Part shown: piece by piece, positions 10,601 through 21,282 of the stretch
Layout of the letters: each line of letters starts with the position of its first letter
Numbering within the stretch: position 1 is the first letter of the stretch
Source of the DNA: Haemaphysalis longicornis
Taxonomy: Eukaryota; Arthropoda; Arachnida; Ixodida; Ixodidae
Direction of reading: 5' to 3'
Assembly: GCA_013339765.2 (NCBI GenBank)
Contig: CM023448.1
Coordinates: forward strand, 112,156,508 to 112,220,507
DNA length: 64,000 nucleotides
Translations under genes and position numbers: made by a program
Notes under the pieces: model-generated
What the model was told of the DNA's origin: nothing
The model's database searches: none
The model's input: only the letters and a program-made list of their open reading frames with translations

Positions 10601-13034
10601 CCCCGGAGTCTCACAGCGATTAAACGCCGGGGTATACACGCGTAATAGGAGGAACGCTGCGGAAATTTGGTAACGGGGACGCGGTCACGCCGCGCACGGC
10701 ATACAACGGCGTGGCCTTCTGGTGCGCGGGGTCTCATGCGACTATGCCACGCAGCGCAGACGCACGCGTTCACAGAATGGGCGCCCCGGGAACGTGTGGC
10801 TCGCAGCAATTTCTTGGCTCCTGCGCGGAGAGTTCCGTTAATCACCGTTTCGTTGCCCATTATTAAGCGGGTACCGAACGCAGGGTTTTCAGCTTACTAA
10901 GTCGAATCATTTCTTACGACCTCAATTTAAAAGTATCCCTGTACTGCATTATGCTGCCTTGGTAGCGCATATAGTATACCTCGGCAACATTTGTCACAGG
11001 TTTCCAGTTTCCGTACGTGCGCAGCGTTCGTCCAATGTGAGCGTACGTATGATTAGTATCGTGTAAACTAAGTGTATGGGCGCACGCAGCCGCGCAGATA
11101 AACTAACGCCGGCTAGGTAAAAAACGCGTAGTTCGTCATCTTTCGGCGACTCGGGGGTGTGGTCACATTGCAAAAGAGTGTCAGCCTGCGTGCGACTAGC
11201 TAATAGGTGGCCTTTTGACGTCGGTGGGCGTCTGTGAACGTGGGAACATGGCCTGATGGCTTTCCTATTTCGGAGTCGGTGTTATACCAGACATTTTTAT
11301 GGAAATACACACCCGGTCGTCTATGTGTATTCCTTGTCGTAGGAATAAACGTGGTTTTCATGCGTGGAGAAGGCCGTGCGATGTACGAGATCTCCTGCAT
11401 TCAGCAGTTGAGCCCCTTTGGCTGAGGCTGATACGCCCACTTCGGATTCACATGCAAGTACTACAAGGAGAACGTACGGAGCTGACGCGTTCTCGTTCTG
11501 CCTTCTATGTATAAGATATATAGGTGCCACCTGAATCAACGACTTCGTCAACCATGGCTCGCGGGTTCGCTTTTACCTGACACTCAGGAGTGCCTCACAA
11601 GCTGCAGCACAGATTTACAACTTCGCTTTCCTTCTCTGGTCAAACCTGGGGTGTTCTGAGGACTAGAGTTTCTATGCGTCACCTTGGCGCATTCTGTTTG
11701 GCGGTGTCGACGAGTGATTACTTCTAAATTTTCCCTGTTTTTGACCTTCGTGTTCCTGTACAATGTACGTGCACTTAATAGCAACCGATGCATGAAATAA
11801 CAGATTCAGCCTTGAGCTGACGCCCGTAAGTCATTTATTACTATGTTTTCTGTGTTCCCATTCATAAGGAATGCACACTAATTCCCGAGCCTCTTGTATA
11901 GTCCTCAGTAAAACGAGTCGTTGAAGCAATTTTCGAATTTACTTGGAATCACGCTATGGGTGAAAATAGAGTGGAAGTTATGAGGCCGAGTTTCTAGATT
12001 GGAGAGCACTCCGGATTACCCTTGTTGGACACAAAGTTGGACACAAAAGGCGCACTTTACTAAATTTATTTATTCTCAGATCTAACGAAAAAAATTCCCT
12101 TTTGTGAGGGGCCTTCTAATTCTGCGATCCTTCGCCTGCTTTTCCAACGACGCACGCTACTCTGCGCGTGCTCACTTGCTTTGTAGTCGTGTGTGGAGCT
12201 CGGGGGCAAGGTGCACTGGGCAGCGTCACACGTGGTGTCCAGTTATAAACGGCGCAAGGTTAATTGACCACCTCGCTGTTCGTTTCTCCTTTGGGGACTA
12301 GCACGGCTACCGCTCCCATGATGGGAGCGGTAGCCATGGTTAAGGCAACACTACAGTATTAGCCAATTAAGGCAGCGGGGTTCCAAAAGAGGCTGAACGC
12401 TTGCTATACGTTCTTAAACGTCGTGCGTAAGCACATACTGCGAAAATAAACTTAGCGCAAGTTCATGAGGGCGCGTGAACTTTTCGCCAATGGCCGGGCC
12501 AGATGTGAGCCTGACCAGGCTGGCAGATGGTTCTTAGAGGTATAACGAGCCGGCTCTCATGTGCCTTCGAGGGGTCGGCTATAATGAGTGGTTAATTATA
12601 CGATTGTTCTCTCGGGGGACTCACCTTCCCAGGCATTGTTCATATTTCGTTCGGAGGAGGCGACGTTTCTGGGAGTCCACTTACCCGATATACGTGCGTT
12701 CCTACCAGTGCCGTGCCGTGCCCATATGCAGGCACTACAAAGCTGCACCGTTTAGGACTCCGCAGAGAAAAATGTGCCTGGCGGCAGCTTTAAACATTCG
12801 CCGGTTTATGTGCGCTCCCAGAAGAAGTGTTCCTGAAATAAACGTCAAGGAATGGTTTAGGGAAGGTTCACGACTTTGAAGGGCTAGAATTGCTCTGCCA
12901 TGGAAAATACGCAAGATTCATGGCTGATCCCCCCCTGTAAGAAATTAGTGAGGACATTGAAGCGTTGTGAAACGTGACGGAGTGTATTTATAGGTGCACG
13001 CAAGCAAGCACAGACGCCACATACACGCACACGC
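7671..13034. other. Probable first intron of the storkhead gene; no coding exon seen
   Basis: It begins with GTGAGTACC. It holds a T run followed by (GTT)n at 8287-8323 and an A run joined to a G run at 8377-8401. Open frames such as 9455-10036 (193 codons) and 10028-10639 show no recognisable domain and have open frames opposite them, so I do not call them genes. 10100-10860 is moderately CpG-rich. A perfect 15-bp hairpin lies at 12305-12335 and is listed separately. Confidence 0.5.
12305..12335. repeat. Perfect 15-bp hairpin with a single-base centre
   Basis: GGCTACCGCTCCCAT is followed by one G and then by its exact reverse complement. Such a tight, GC-rich palindrome extrudes easily and is unusual in otherwise ordinary DNA. 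There is no T run after it that would suggest a terminator, and none would be expected in an animal genome. Confidence 0.9.
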
Positions 13035-13260
13035 ACATACTCATCAGCATCATCATCATCATAACCGCCCTGTGTGCTCCTCCCATGGACTTCCAGCCTG
13101 TCATCCGAATCAATTCGTTCCCTCCCAATTTCGGCGTACCTTCACCGTGTCTTCCACTCTTTTCCTTGGTGTCATTCCATCGGTCGGATGATCCACCTGT
13201 TGTCAGTCATCGCTTGGCCGGCGCAACTCCACTTCTCACTTTACAGTTGAGCCAGGAGGT
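13035..13260 (-). mobile_element. 3' end of an RTE/R4-like LINE, minus strand
   Basis: On the minus strand the translation reads SEKWSCAGQAMTDNRW (W-AGH-M-DNRW block), then broken sequence and a tail of GATGATGATGATGCTGATGAG at the 3' end, near 13040-13060 on the plus strand. It is the same family as 5655-6025, in the opposite orientation. Several stops interrupt it. The stretch up to about 13350 may be an older part of the same copy. Confidence 0.68.
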
Positions 13261-14594
13261 ATTCTACACCATGCGATTCATCACCTATAGTCCACAAGGC
13301 TCGTTGCCTAACGTTACTCAATATGTCATGCTTCATTCTGTACAGTCGTAGAATATGGAGAACTTCCTTTCACACATGTGTGGGCAAGGGGCTCCCTGGC
13401 GGCCCTCCCTCTTTAACACTCCACTCGTGTTCCAAACCCCCACCCTGCTTCTTGCCTCGGAACTTCTTGCCGCAAAGCGCAATTGAGGTGTGATGGAATC
13501 CGTCTCCTCAAAAGCAAACCTATGAGGAGGCCGGAATCCCGTCCGGCTTTTAATGATGGGGATGATTATGATGGCGATGAAGATGCAGATGAGGATGCCG
13601 GGACTTGCGAATGCATGGACGGTGCGCGATTCACCGCGAACATCTGGCGCGGCTGGGAGTTGTGTGTTTTTACTCGGATTTCCTCGTGCGGTGTTCGACC
13701 GGTGGTGTAGAACTCACGTTGGAAACTGTCGCAACCCTGTTTGTGTAACCTCGTTATGATCTTCATATCATCATGAGAGTCTACAACTAAGTTCTGTCTG
13801 GTGGAAAGGAGGGCGGAGGGGCCTTGGAATGATCTGTATTTTATTTAGTAATCAAAAAGTGGGGCGTAAAGCTGACAGCTTAGGGCATTTCAGTTAAGGT
13901 ATGAATAGCACTGGATGGCAAGTTGTACTAGTGTAAAAAAAAAAAAAAACTCACAAGGACGAAAGTCGAGGCGGTTACGACACAGTCGGCGCTAACTTGT
14001 ATCTGGTGGTTCTCGTAGACAACAATTAATGTTTAAATACCACAACAGAGCATGACTGGCAAGACGGAGCAACACTTTGATAGCCTTGTGTTGCTGTAAG
14101 AATGTATACCACTCGCAAAAAAGAAAATAAAGCAATCAACGACACAAGCAAAGTATTTATTATATTCAATATTTTTTCCGGAGTGCCAGTCACAGTATTC
14201 TGGCGCCAGTAGCAGCAATTAAAGGTACTTGGCCGTAACCCTCGAGGAATGACTGAGAACCGAAAGCATCCCAGGAGTGAGGCATTTCCGCGCAGTGTCC
14301 GAACGTTGTGGTCTCTCTACCTCACAATATGCATAACCCATGCATTACACAGCACAGCCGCACACACAATGCGAGGAACCGCCGAGGGATCGAGCTACCC
14401 CGGGGGCACGAACTCTGTGACGAGAGCGTGTTGGGGAAGGGGGGGGGGGGGGTGTTCGTGAGTGCGTTTGGTGTGTGCGTCTGCGAGCTTCAGCCAACCC
14501 ACGGTGCATTCCCTCATAAAAATGTTTACCGAGATTTAATATACTTGTTATAGAGATTGCTTAAAAGAATCCTATAAACATTTTTTCAACATTA
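13261..14594. other. Non-coding stretch with GAT-rich and homopolymer repeats
   Basis: It contains an ATGATGG/GATGA-rich stretch at 13552-13600, an A run at 13936-13950 and a G run at 14439-14452. The many GAT triplets could be another LINE tail, but no coding remnant is visible next to them. I see no gene. Confidence 0.45.
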
Positions 14595-15225
14595 TATAGA
14601 ATATTTCTAATGAGTTTCCATTACAAATTGGCCACCGCGTTTTAATTAAAAGTCTATAGAGCCACGTCATTAGACCTTATCGGTTCTGAATATTGTTTCT
14701 TATGAGTTTCTTATGGGGTTTTTATAAACGAAATTCAACAAGTTTTCTATGCAATTCTTACTGAAGACAGTCGCAACAGCCTTTTGCGTGGGAGTCAGGT
14801 TTGAATACAGTTTCTGGCGGATTTTTATTAAATTTATGGCAAATAATTCTTTATAAAATTCCTATTGAGTATAGCCGCAACATCCTGTTGCGTGTGAATA
14901 AAGTTTGAATAGAATTTTTGATGAGTTTTTATTAAATTTGCCTGCATTCGCTTTCTTAAAATTGTTATTGAGTATGGTCGTAATAACCTGTTGCATGTGA
15001 GTCAGCTTTGAATATAGTTTCTGATAGGTTTCCATTAAATTATCTCAATTAGATTTCTATAAAATTCTTATTGTGCCCAGTCATCACAACCTGTTGCATA
15101 TGAGCTAAGTCTGAACAGAATGTCTGATGAGTTTTTATTCTGTTTATCTCTATTAGCTTTCAATAAAATTCTTGTTGAGTATAGTCGTAATATCCTGTTG
15201 CCTGTGAGTCAGGTTTTCTTGCACG
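14595..15225 (+). repeat. Minisatellite of 103/104-bp units, AT-rich, diverged
   Basis: Clear unit starts (ATTCTTATTGAGTATAGTCG and variants) lie at 14754, 14858, 14961, 15064 and 15168, giving spacings of 104, 103, 103 and 104. Shared words inside each unit include CCTGTTGC, GAGTCAG, TTTGAATA, TTCTGATGAGTTTTTATTAAATT and TTTCTATAAA. The fifth unit is cut at about 15225. More worn units extend back to about 14595. Units differ by many substitutions but keep their length, so the array is old. It encodes nothing obvious. Confidence 0.88.
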
Positions 15226-17528
15226 TTTTAACAGAAGAGCTTTGTAGGGGCTCGAACTGTTCGGTGGTGATGTCCGCCATACCAGGCGCTACCGCTCCCA
15301 AGTGCTGCTAGCTAGTGCAATGGCAGCGCACGCTAGGGTCCCCACAACGTGTGGTTCCCGAGTCGTCAGCCCCCGTGGCTGGCTCGTTGGAAACGGTGTC
15401 GACGGTCGCTCCTCCGTCTGCTCCGAAGTGGTTCAACCGATAGGCGCTCACCACCGGCGGCGTACGACAAGTTCCAGCACGCGGCAACCAGTTCTGCAGC
15501 CGCCGCCACTTCCAAATGGCGAGAAGAAAGAAAAACTCAATTCGAACAACGCCGCCACGAGACGCCCGCGGGAGTGGGAGAAAATAAAAGAAGTGAGAGA
15601 GAGCGCGCTGCCGTCAGGAAGAGCCGACCTTCGCGGGCCTTCCCAAGTACAAGGGCAGTGCGCCGACGGACGCCCCGCCGCTCGCTGTAGACGCCAGCGT
15701 CCACAGACGTGCCAACCAAGGTCCAAATTAGATCCTGTAGAGGCAGAAATGCACAGGGAAACGAACCTGCAATTGAGCTTAGAAGTGGACGTCTTGTTTT
15801 CAATGGGAATGGGAACCAAGAAATCAAAATAGCAGTCCCCTCTACTTGAGCGAGCTATAAGGAGAAAGCCACTTGTCATGGCTGGCACTTTCTTTAGCGC
15901 GTAAGAGTGTAATGCCCCGCCCCCAAGATCGTTCAGCCCGACCGTGACCGCGTAGCCAGTAAAACCCAAATGCGCCGTCGTCAGCTAACAGCGGCGCAGG
16001 TGTTCAGTCGCCGATGCTCTCAGTCGCAGATCCTCTGACGCCCGTCCTCCTCCATTCGCCGCTTGACACGATATGGGAAGGTTATCATAACTGTCGTCCG
16101 GCCCTCGGGGTTGGGTAAGAGGTAGGGGTAAAACTTGAAATCACACTATGAGCAAAAAATCTAAACGATCCGAATAAATAGCGACACAGTCTTTTCTAAA
16201 TCCCTCGATATCGTTTCTCAACAGAACAGTGCGGTGGCGTTATCGGGTTGATCGTTAAAATTACTGGCATGTCTGCATTTTCGGGTTGATCTTTAAGGTA
16301 ACAAGTATTTTTTCGTTATTGGGTTGACGTTACGGTGAAGGGTATCGTCTACAGTCGGATCCTTCCGGTTTCGCATACAACTATTGGGTACCTGCTTTCG
16401 CCCTGCTTCCATTTCTTCGATAGGAGCATGATCGTCGACACCATTCTTACTTCGGGGGAAGGGGGATGGGGGGCTTGAGAGTATTTAGCATACATCTTGA
16501 AACGAAGCCTAGCTGCTTCCGCGATAAGTTCTGGGGGGGTCCCAAAATTTGGTAGCTGCAGGCATATCACTCCAAAGGGTCGCTCACACCGCTCTAGCTG
16601 CTGACGCGGTATTTCATAAGTACACGTGGTGCCTAACAATAGGCACACACTTTGAGATCACAGTGAACTCTGGTACTTGCAATCCGCTCCTGTCTAACTA
16701 CAACCGCCACGCTCTTAATCTACGACCTCGTATGCCGTACGCCAGCCACACAGCTGGGTAAGCAGACTGTTCACTGACCCCCACGTAAGCTGTCCCTTGA
16801 AAAAGCGTCATGAATAATTCGGGTTTCTCAATCGGGACAACCACACAAACAAAACCAGAACGCTTTGCCTGGTAACGCCTATCCCGTATTAGTGGGGGAC
16901 CGGCGATGTGGAGAAATATGTATACCAGTCAAATGTCCTTTTACGTTTTAGAGGAATTGCATGGAAGTGCTGGACGACTTTCTTAATAAAAATTACAACT
17001 ATTTAAATACTTTTGTTTCGAAATTTTCAACACCCTTCGTGGTCGTGCGCCTTTGACTTAAGTGATTGCAACAACGTTAGGCATGGGTGGGTGAGAGCAA
17101 GAGCATGTGCATAAGAACAGAATTGTACAGGAAGTTATTGAACAAAATATCCCTGACTGAATTTGTCTTCGAATAAAAACAACTACTATACTTTCCCGTT
17201 CAACTGTTTACATATACACTGAATACAATCTGTTTAAAATGGCGTTCAGGTGGACTGATGCAACATAAAATTTTAGAGGTTATTTTACGGACCATTTGTA
17301 AAATACGCAAAAAGTAAATCAGGAAGAAAAGCGCGTGCATCAGAAACCTCGTCCGCCGTCTCTGTTGGCCTTCAAGCCAGCTTTCTGAAGGCATGGTCGT
17401 AACAGCCACTGAAGGAATGTAAAAAAAAAAAATCAAAGCCCCTTTCATCTAACGAGAAAGATTATTGAAATGCGAAGCTTTACCACGCAACCCGAGTCAA
17501 AGTAAAATTCCAAAATCCTAGCTGCTTC
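15226..17528. other. No gene recognised
   Basis: 15300-15720 is CpG-rich with overlapping open frames on both strands (176 codons plus, 173 codons minus), none with a recognisable domain. 16000-17500 is AT-richer with A runs. I found no transposon remnant here. Confidence 0.45.
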
Positions 17529-17607
17529 GACCGTGTCAGAATGGTGCAATCGGATTGACGTCGGCGTCATAACGCGAGCGACTCAGGTTCGATTCCGACC
17601 ACGGGGA
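17529..17607 (+). repeat. tRNA-like SINE head
   Basis: The segment has a Pol III B box (CAGGTTCGATTCCGACCACG) and a weak A-box region around ATGGTGCAATCGG. An anticodon-loop-like TCATAAC sits between them and recalls elongator tRNA-Met. The outer ends pair only partly (CCGTGT with CCACGG), and a T run follows. This fits a tRNA-derived SINE head better than a working tRNA gene. Confidence 0.5.
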
Positions 17608-19929
17608 GCGTTTTTTTCTTGAGGCGCTTGATGAGCCTTCTCTTATCGTCATCATCGTTTTGTGAAACCCAGTGTGTAAAGTTGGCTTTCCTGCAGTGGG
17701 TTTTGGGGACGGGACGGTCGCCACCAGTGTGGCACAGAAAGCTTCGCTTTAAAATGCTGTTGCACATTTACGGGCAACTTTTTCCCAGTGACGAAGACAA
17801 GAAGGCTGCTTGTTCTAGTACACCATTTCAATTGACTCCGTGCGTGCAAGGGCTCCCGACACTGACGCTGACAGCGACGACGTTCTTCCGCCGCCCGAGA
17901 GCGCCGCGCACACAAAAGCCCAATTCTCGTGACCGTCGCGTCCTGGAGCAAAGCGACCGCGGCGAAAGAGCAGGAATGCTTCGGCACGTGCTCATGCGCG
18001 GATGGGGCATCACGTCTCTCGAGTTCATGTCGCCCGCCATAACAGCGGGAGCACGCGTGCGGGCGCAACAGGAAGAGGTGAAGCCTGCGCCGTACGCTAC
18101 CGCGTCCATCCGGATGCAAGGCGGGCTTTGTAAGGGCTGCACAAGCTGAACCTCACGTGGGCCTTATAAATCAAGAATCCGTGCCTCACCGTCGATTATG
18201 TCCTACGGCCTTCATGCAGTCCTCCATGGAAAATATGGAGTCCCCAGGTACTCCATATTCTGATGTAAGACTGGTCTGGAAGCGTCCATGCATAGTTATA
18301 AGTGCGCAATGAACATGACTGTGATTATGACTTCTCGAGTTCACTGAGTTCGGAGCGGTTCGCAGGCGCGTTGTATACGTCCAAGTGCATGTTCGGATGT
18401 TCGGATTAATCTGCGGGTGGAAGTGATGCTTAAGCATGATCAAGCAACTGCCACTTGAAAGTTTCTGCAAATTTTTGTAATATTTTAGTGACAAATTCAT
18501 TTTTGTGCGCAGCATATCTTGAATAACCCCAAGAATTTTTTTGCGTCATTTTTTCTTGAGCGTCAACGCTAACTGCTTCCGAAATGGCGGCGCCAGCTTT
18601 CTGAGTATGTCGCTTTCGACCTGCGTTGAAGGAAATGAATGTTGAAAGGTGAATGGCCTAGTTTGTATGAAACGGGATGATCAAGGAAAAGCGGACTGCA
18701 AATTTGAGCTTATGCATACGGTCTAAGACAATCCTGTGGCCGAGCTTCACCACAATGCACACGACTGACCAGTCAATGCAGCCAACTATAAAATGCCTGA
18801 GAGCGACGATGCCGAGCATACGATTGGACTAGAGTTCGCCCTCAGCTGTTGGCATCACGCAATGCAAGCCTGACGTTCTGTATTCCGCAGGGTCAGAGTG
18901 CAGATCGCATGTCCGAGTCAAAACGTATGCACGTTGCTATGATTCACCCTACGGGCTTTGTTGGCGGAATGCAATCGTCACTCGATTGCATTGTGGAAAA
19001 GCTTAACCACGGGATTTTCTTTAGAGTGTACAGTATCACGTGGTATTAGCCGCACAAAAGGTAACGGTAAGAGAGCGCATATAAAGCCGGCTTGGTCTCT
19101 CTCACTGAGCTGCTTTCAAAGTCTACTGACGCATAATTCGTTATTTTAAGATACTTCGAAAAACAGAAACTTTTAGGGTAAACCCGGCTTCTTTGAAGCC
19201 TTGATTTTTAAAGCACATTCGCCTTAGATTTCAGTTCCGGAAAACGCATAAGTTGAACCAGTTATTGTAGTTTTGCCTCCAAATGTGCCACATTCAAGCC
19301 GTTAGAGAAGATATTTGAGTGGTTCGTGCGCAGTTAACTTTCTGCGCGCGCGCGAGCGTGTGTGTGCGCTTGATGTGGCTACAGTAAGGGCGAGCCCCAC
19401 ATCCCCGGACGTATCTGTGCGCGCCCTACAGCCGGATAAACGCGGTATGTGCGAGGAGCGGCAGAGGCAGCATCCTCGTATCCGGGACATCCGTCTCTGA
19501 CCTGCCAGCAGGCGCATTGTGTGGGCTACGGCGTCACGAGCAGAGTCGCCTCACCCTGCTCGCGTGCACACCGCGGCCTGCAGCTTAAGGACTGGGTCGC
19601 GGCTGGCACGTAAACACTGAGCCGCCACCACACGGCCGATTTCCGGCCCGGGGGATCAGCGGTTCCGATCCAGGATGGGAACTGCAGCTCGAGCACCAAC
19701 TGCTGACCGCTGGAAGCTTAGTGGGAAGATTCTTCCCGCTAATACGGACTTCGCACATTTAACTTGTGCATTTAAGGCATCCCGCACAGGAAATAGCTTA
19801 TTCGTGAGACTAAACACGATTCTGAAGAAATCAGAAGTAATGCTTAACAGCGAACCAGTGGGCCAAGGACTGTAATTATCGTGGAAACGTTGTCGGAGCT
19901 AATCCCAACCACGAGAAAGAAATCATGCA
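17608..19929. other. No gene recognised
   Basis: An open frame at 17619-18149 (176 codons) has a 155-codon frame opposite it and no known motif. TATA-like words occur at 18788 (CTATAAAA) and 19078 (ATATAAAG) without a coding region after them. A 10-bp inverted repeat, AATATGGAGT, lies at about 18232-18260. Confidence 0.4.
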
Positions 19930-20120
19930 TGGACTTCACCTGAGATGAGGTGCGCTCGGCAAGCATTCTCAAGGGATGCGCAGACTTCTCTCACTAAAGG
20001 AATGGTGCACAACCTATGTGTATTTCCGCAACTCGCGTATGGAGCGGAAACCACGGGCCTTACGAAGCACCTCGAAAGAAAACGTGAATCAGCTCGAACA
20101 GCCACGGAGAGAAGAAGGCC
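19930..20120 (+). mobile_element. RT fragment of an RTE/R4-like LINE
   Basis: The translation in the frame starting at 19945 gives FSRDAQTSLTKGMVHNLCVF, then PQLAYGAETTGLTKHLERKR and a TERRRP segment. This corresponds to the block following the RT catalytic core in RTE/R4-like elements (CVLP-L-YG-ETW-LTK-LE...R--ER). Both ends are lost into unrelated sequence. It is too short to be anything but a relic. Confidence 0.68.
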
Positions 20121-20436
20121 CTGTCGCTCATTTCGTAAACTCTACCTTACAGGTAATCCAGTATCTATGCAGAACCGGTTACTTTCCCAAAACTCAGAGC
20201 GACACTTAAGACTCCTTGCGGGACAACATGCGGGACAACCGTGCATGTTTATTTCTCGCTATGAGTACGCCTACATGGATCAGCGATAAGGTTCTAACGA
20301 AAGCTGTCATCGTCACTGGCCCGTCGCAAACATGTCCACCCTAAGGTGGCTATCTTGAAGTGTCAACCATTTGTATTTTTGGCACCAGCGCAAACGCGCC
20401 GCCAGCGCCAACGTCAAATTTCCCAAGAACGGGCCA

Positions 20437-20536
20437 TATATAAGACTGACGCCTGAAAGCCCCGCTAACCAGACTGCTGTTTTCACCACACTTCTTCGGC
20501 AGTGTGGTGAAGTACGGTGACGGCAGCAAGTCTGGT
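20437..20536 (+). promoter_or_regulatory. TATA-like box followed by nested hairpin with UUCG-type loop
   Basis: TATATAA at 20437-20443 is followed about 30 bases later by a nested inverted repeat. The outer arms are ACCAGACTGCTG (20468-20479) with its partner at 20524-20536 (one-base bulge). The inner arms are TCACCACACT (20483-20492) and its exact complement at 20501-20510. The inner loop contains CTTCGG, the DNA form of the very stable C(UUCG)G tetraloop. It could be a core promoter whose transcript begins with a hairpin, but no gene follows that I recognise. The structure is seen; its function is inferred. Confidence 0.35.
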
Positions 20537-21173
20537 CATCGCAAGAAACGCGAAACGAGCATGCGAAATTTCCCAGCTTGAGTGAAACTCTAAATTGCCG
20601 AAGGTGGCGACGTTACGTAGGGGAACAGTGTAGTCGGGGAAATATGGTTCAAGCCTTGCCACTGCTGTTGTGGGATCAGCACGTATACGCGGAGGCGCGC
20701 AATCGGGTGCGAATAAGCGAGGGGATTGATATAAACCTATTGCAAGACAGCAACGAGAAGCACGGCTTGGTGTAGTTGTGATAAAGCCAGTAAAGTGCGA
20801 AACAGGTGGGCACTCGCACCCTGTGGGTTCATCTTAGCCACCGCGCAAAACAGACGAGCCACACAGGAGGCTTCGCACTCGGCGTGCGAATTCGGCTATA
20901 TGAGAGCTGAATCGCATCCACGCGATGCACGCGAAAATTTCCCGTTAGGTCGTAGTCGCGACCAAAAGAATGGGCGATTGTTTTTAAATTGCGACCTAGC
21001 ACAATTTAAAGTTGGTGTACTGGCGGCGGTGATGTTACGGAGGAAGTTTCCCTCGCGTTCTAGAAAGCGTGATTGGACGCGGCTACGACACTCATCGCTG
21101 CATGCCTCACCGGGTGTCGAGTAAGCGCCCCCATTTCCATGTGACGTCGTTTTGGGAAAGCAAAGGTAAAATT
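20537..21173. other. No gene recognised
   Basis: The segment holds short open frames without motifs. Words such as AATTTCCC/TTTCCC recur in 20420-21060, suggesting a worn local repeat. Nothing else is seen. Confidence 0.4.
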
Positions 21174-21282
21174 TAGGTTTAACGTGCCGACTATGCTCCG
21201 GGACTATACGAGGCCCACCGTATATATAGTAGGTCTACGGATTAATTTTCACAGCACCTGGTCCAAATCTCGTAAACACGGC
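21174..21282 (-). mobile_element. Old Ruka-like SINE tail, minus strand
   Basis: On the minus strand the blocks CCGTGTTTACGAGATTTGG, ACCAGGTGCTGTGAAAATTAA, TCCGTAG and GGCACGTTAAACC follow the same order as the Ruka-like SINE body and 3' end. There are many substitutions, and the tRNA-like head is missing. Confidence 0.65.

Noticed and set aside
14754..15225. Possible CRISPR array
   Set aside because: The units are 103 bp, diverged throughout, with no short constant repeat and variable spacer, and the genome is animal.
17529..17607. Functional tRNA gene
   Set aside because: Acceptor and D arms do not pair properly and a SINE-like T-rich body follows; the same holds for 24922, 28271 and 53915.
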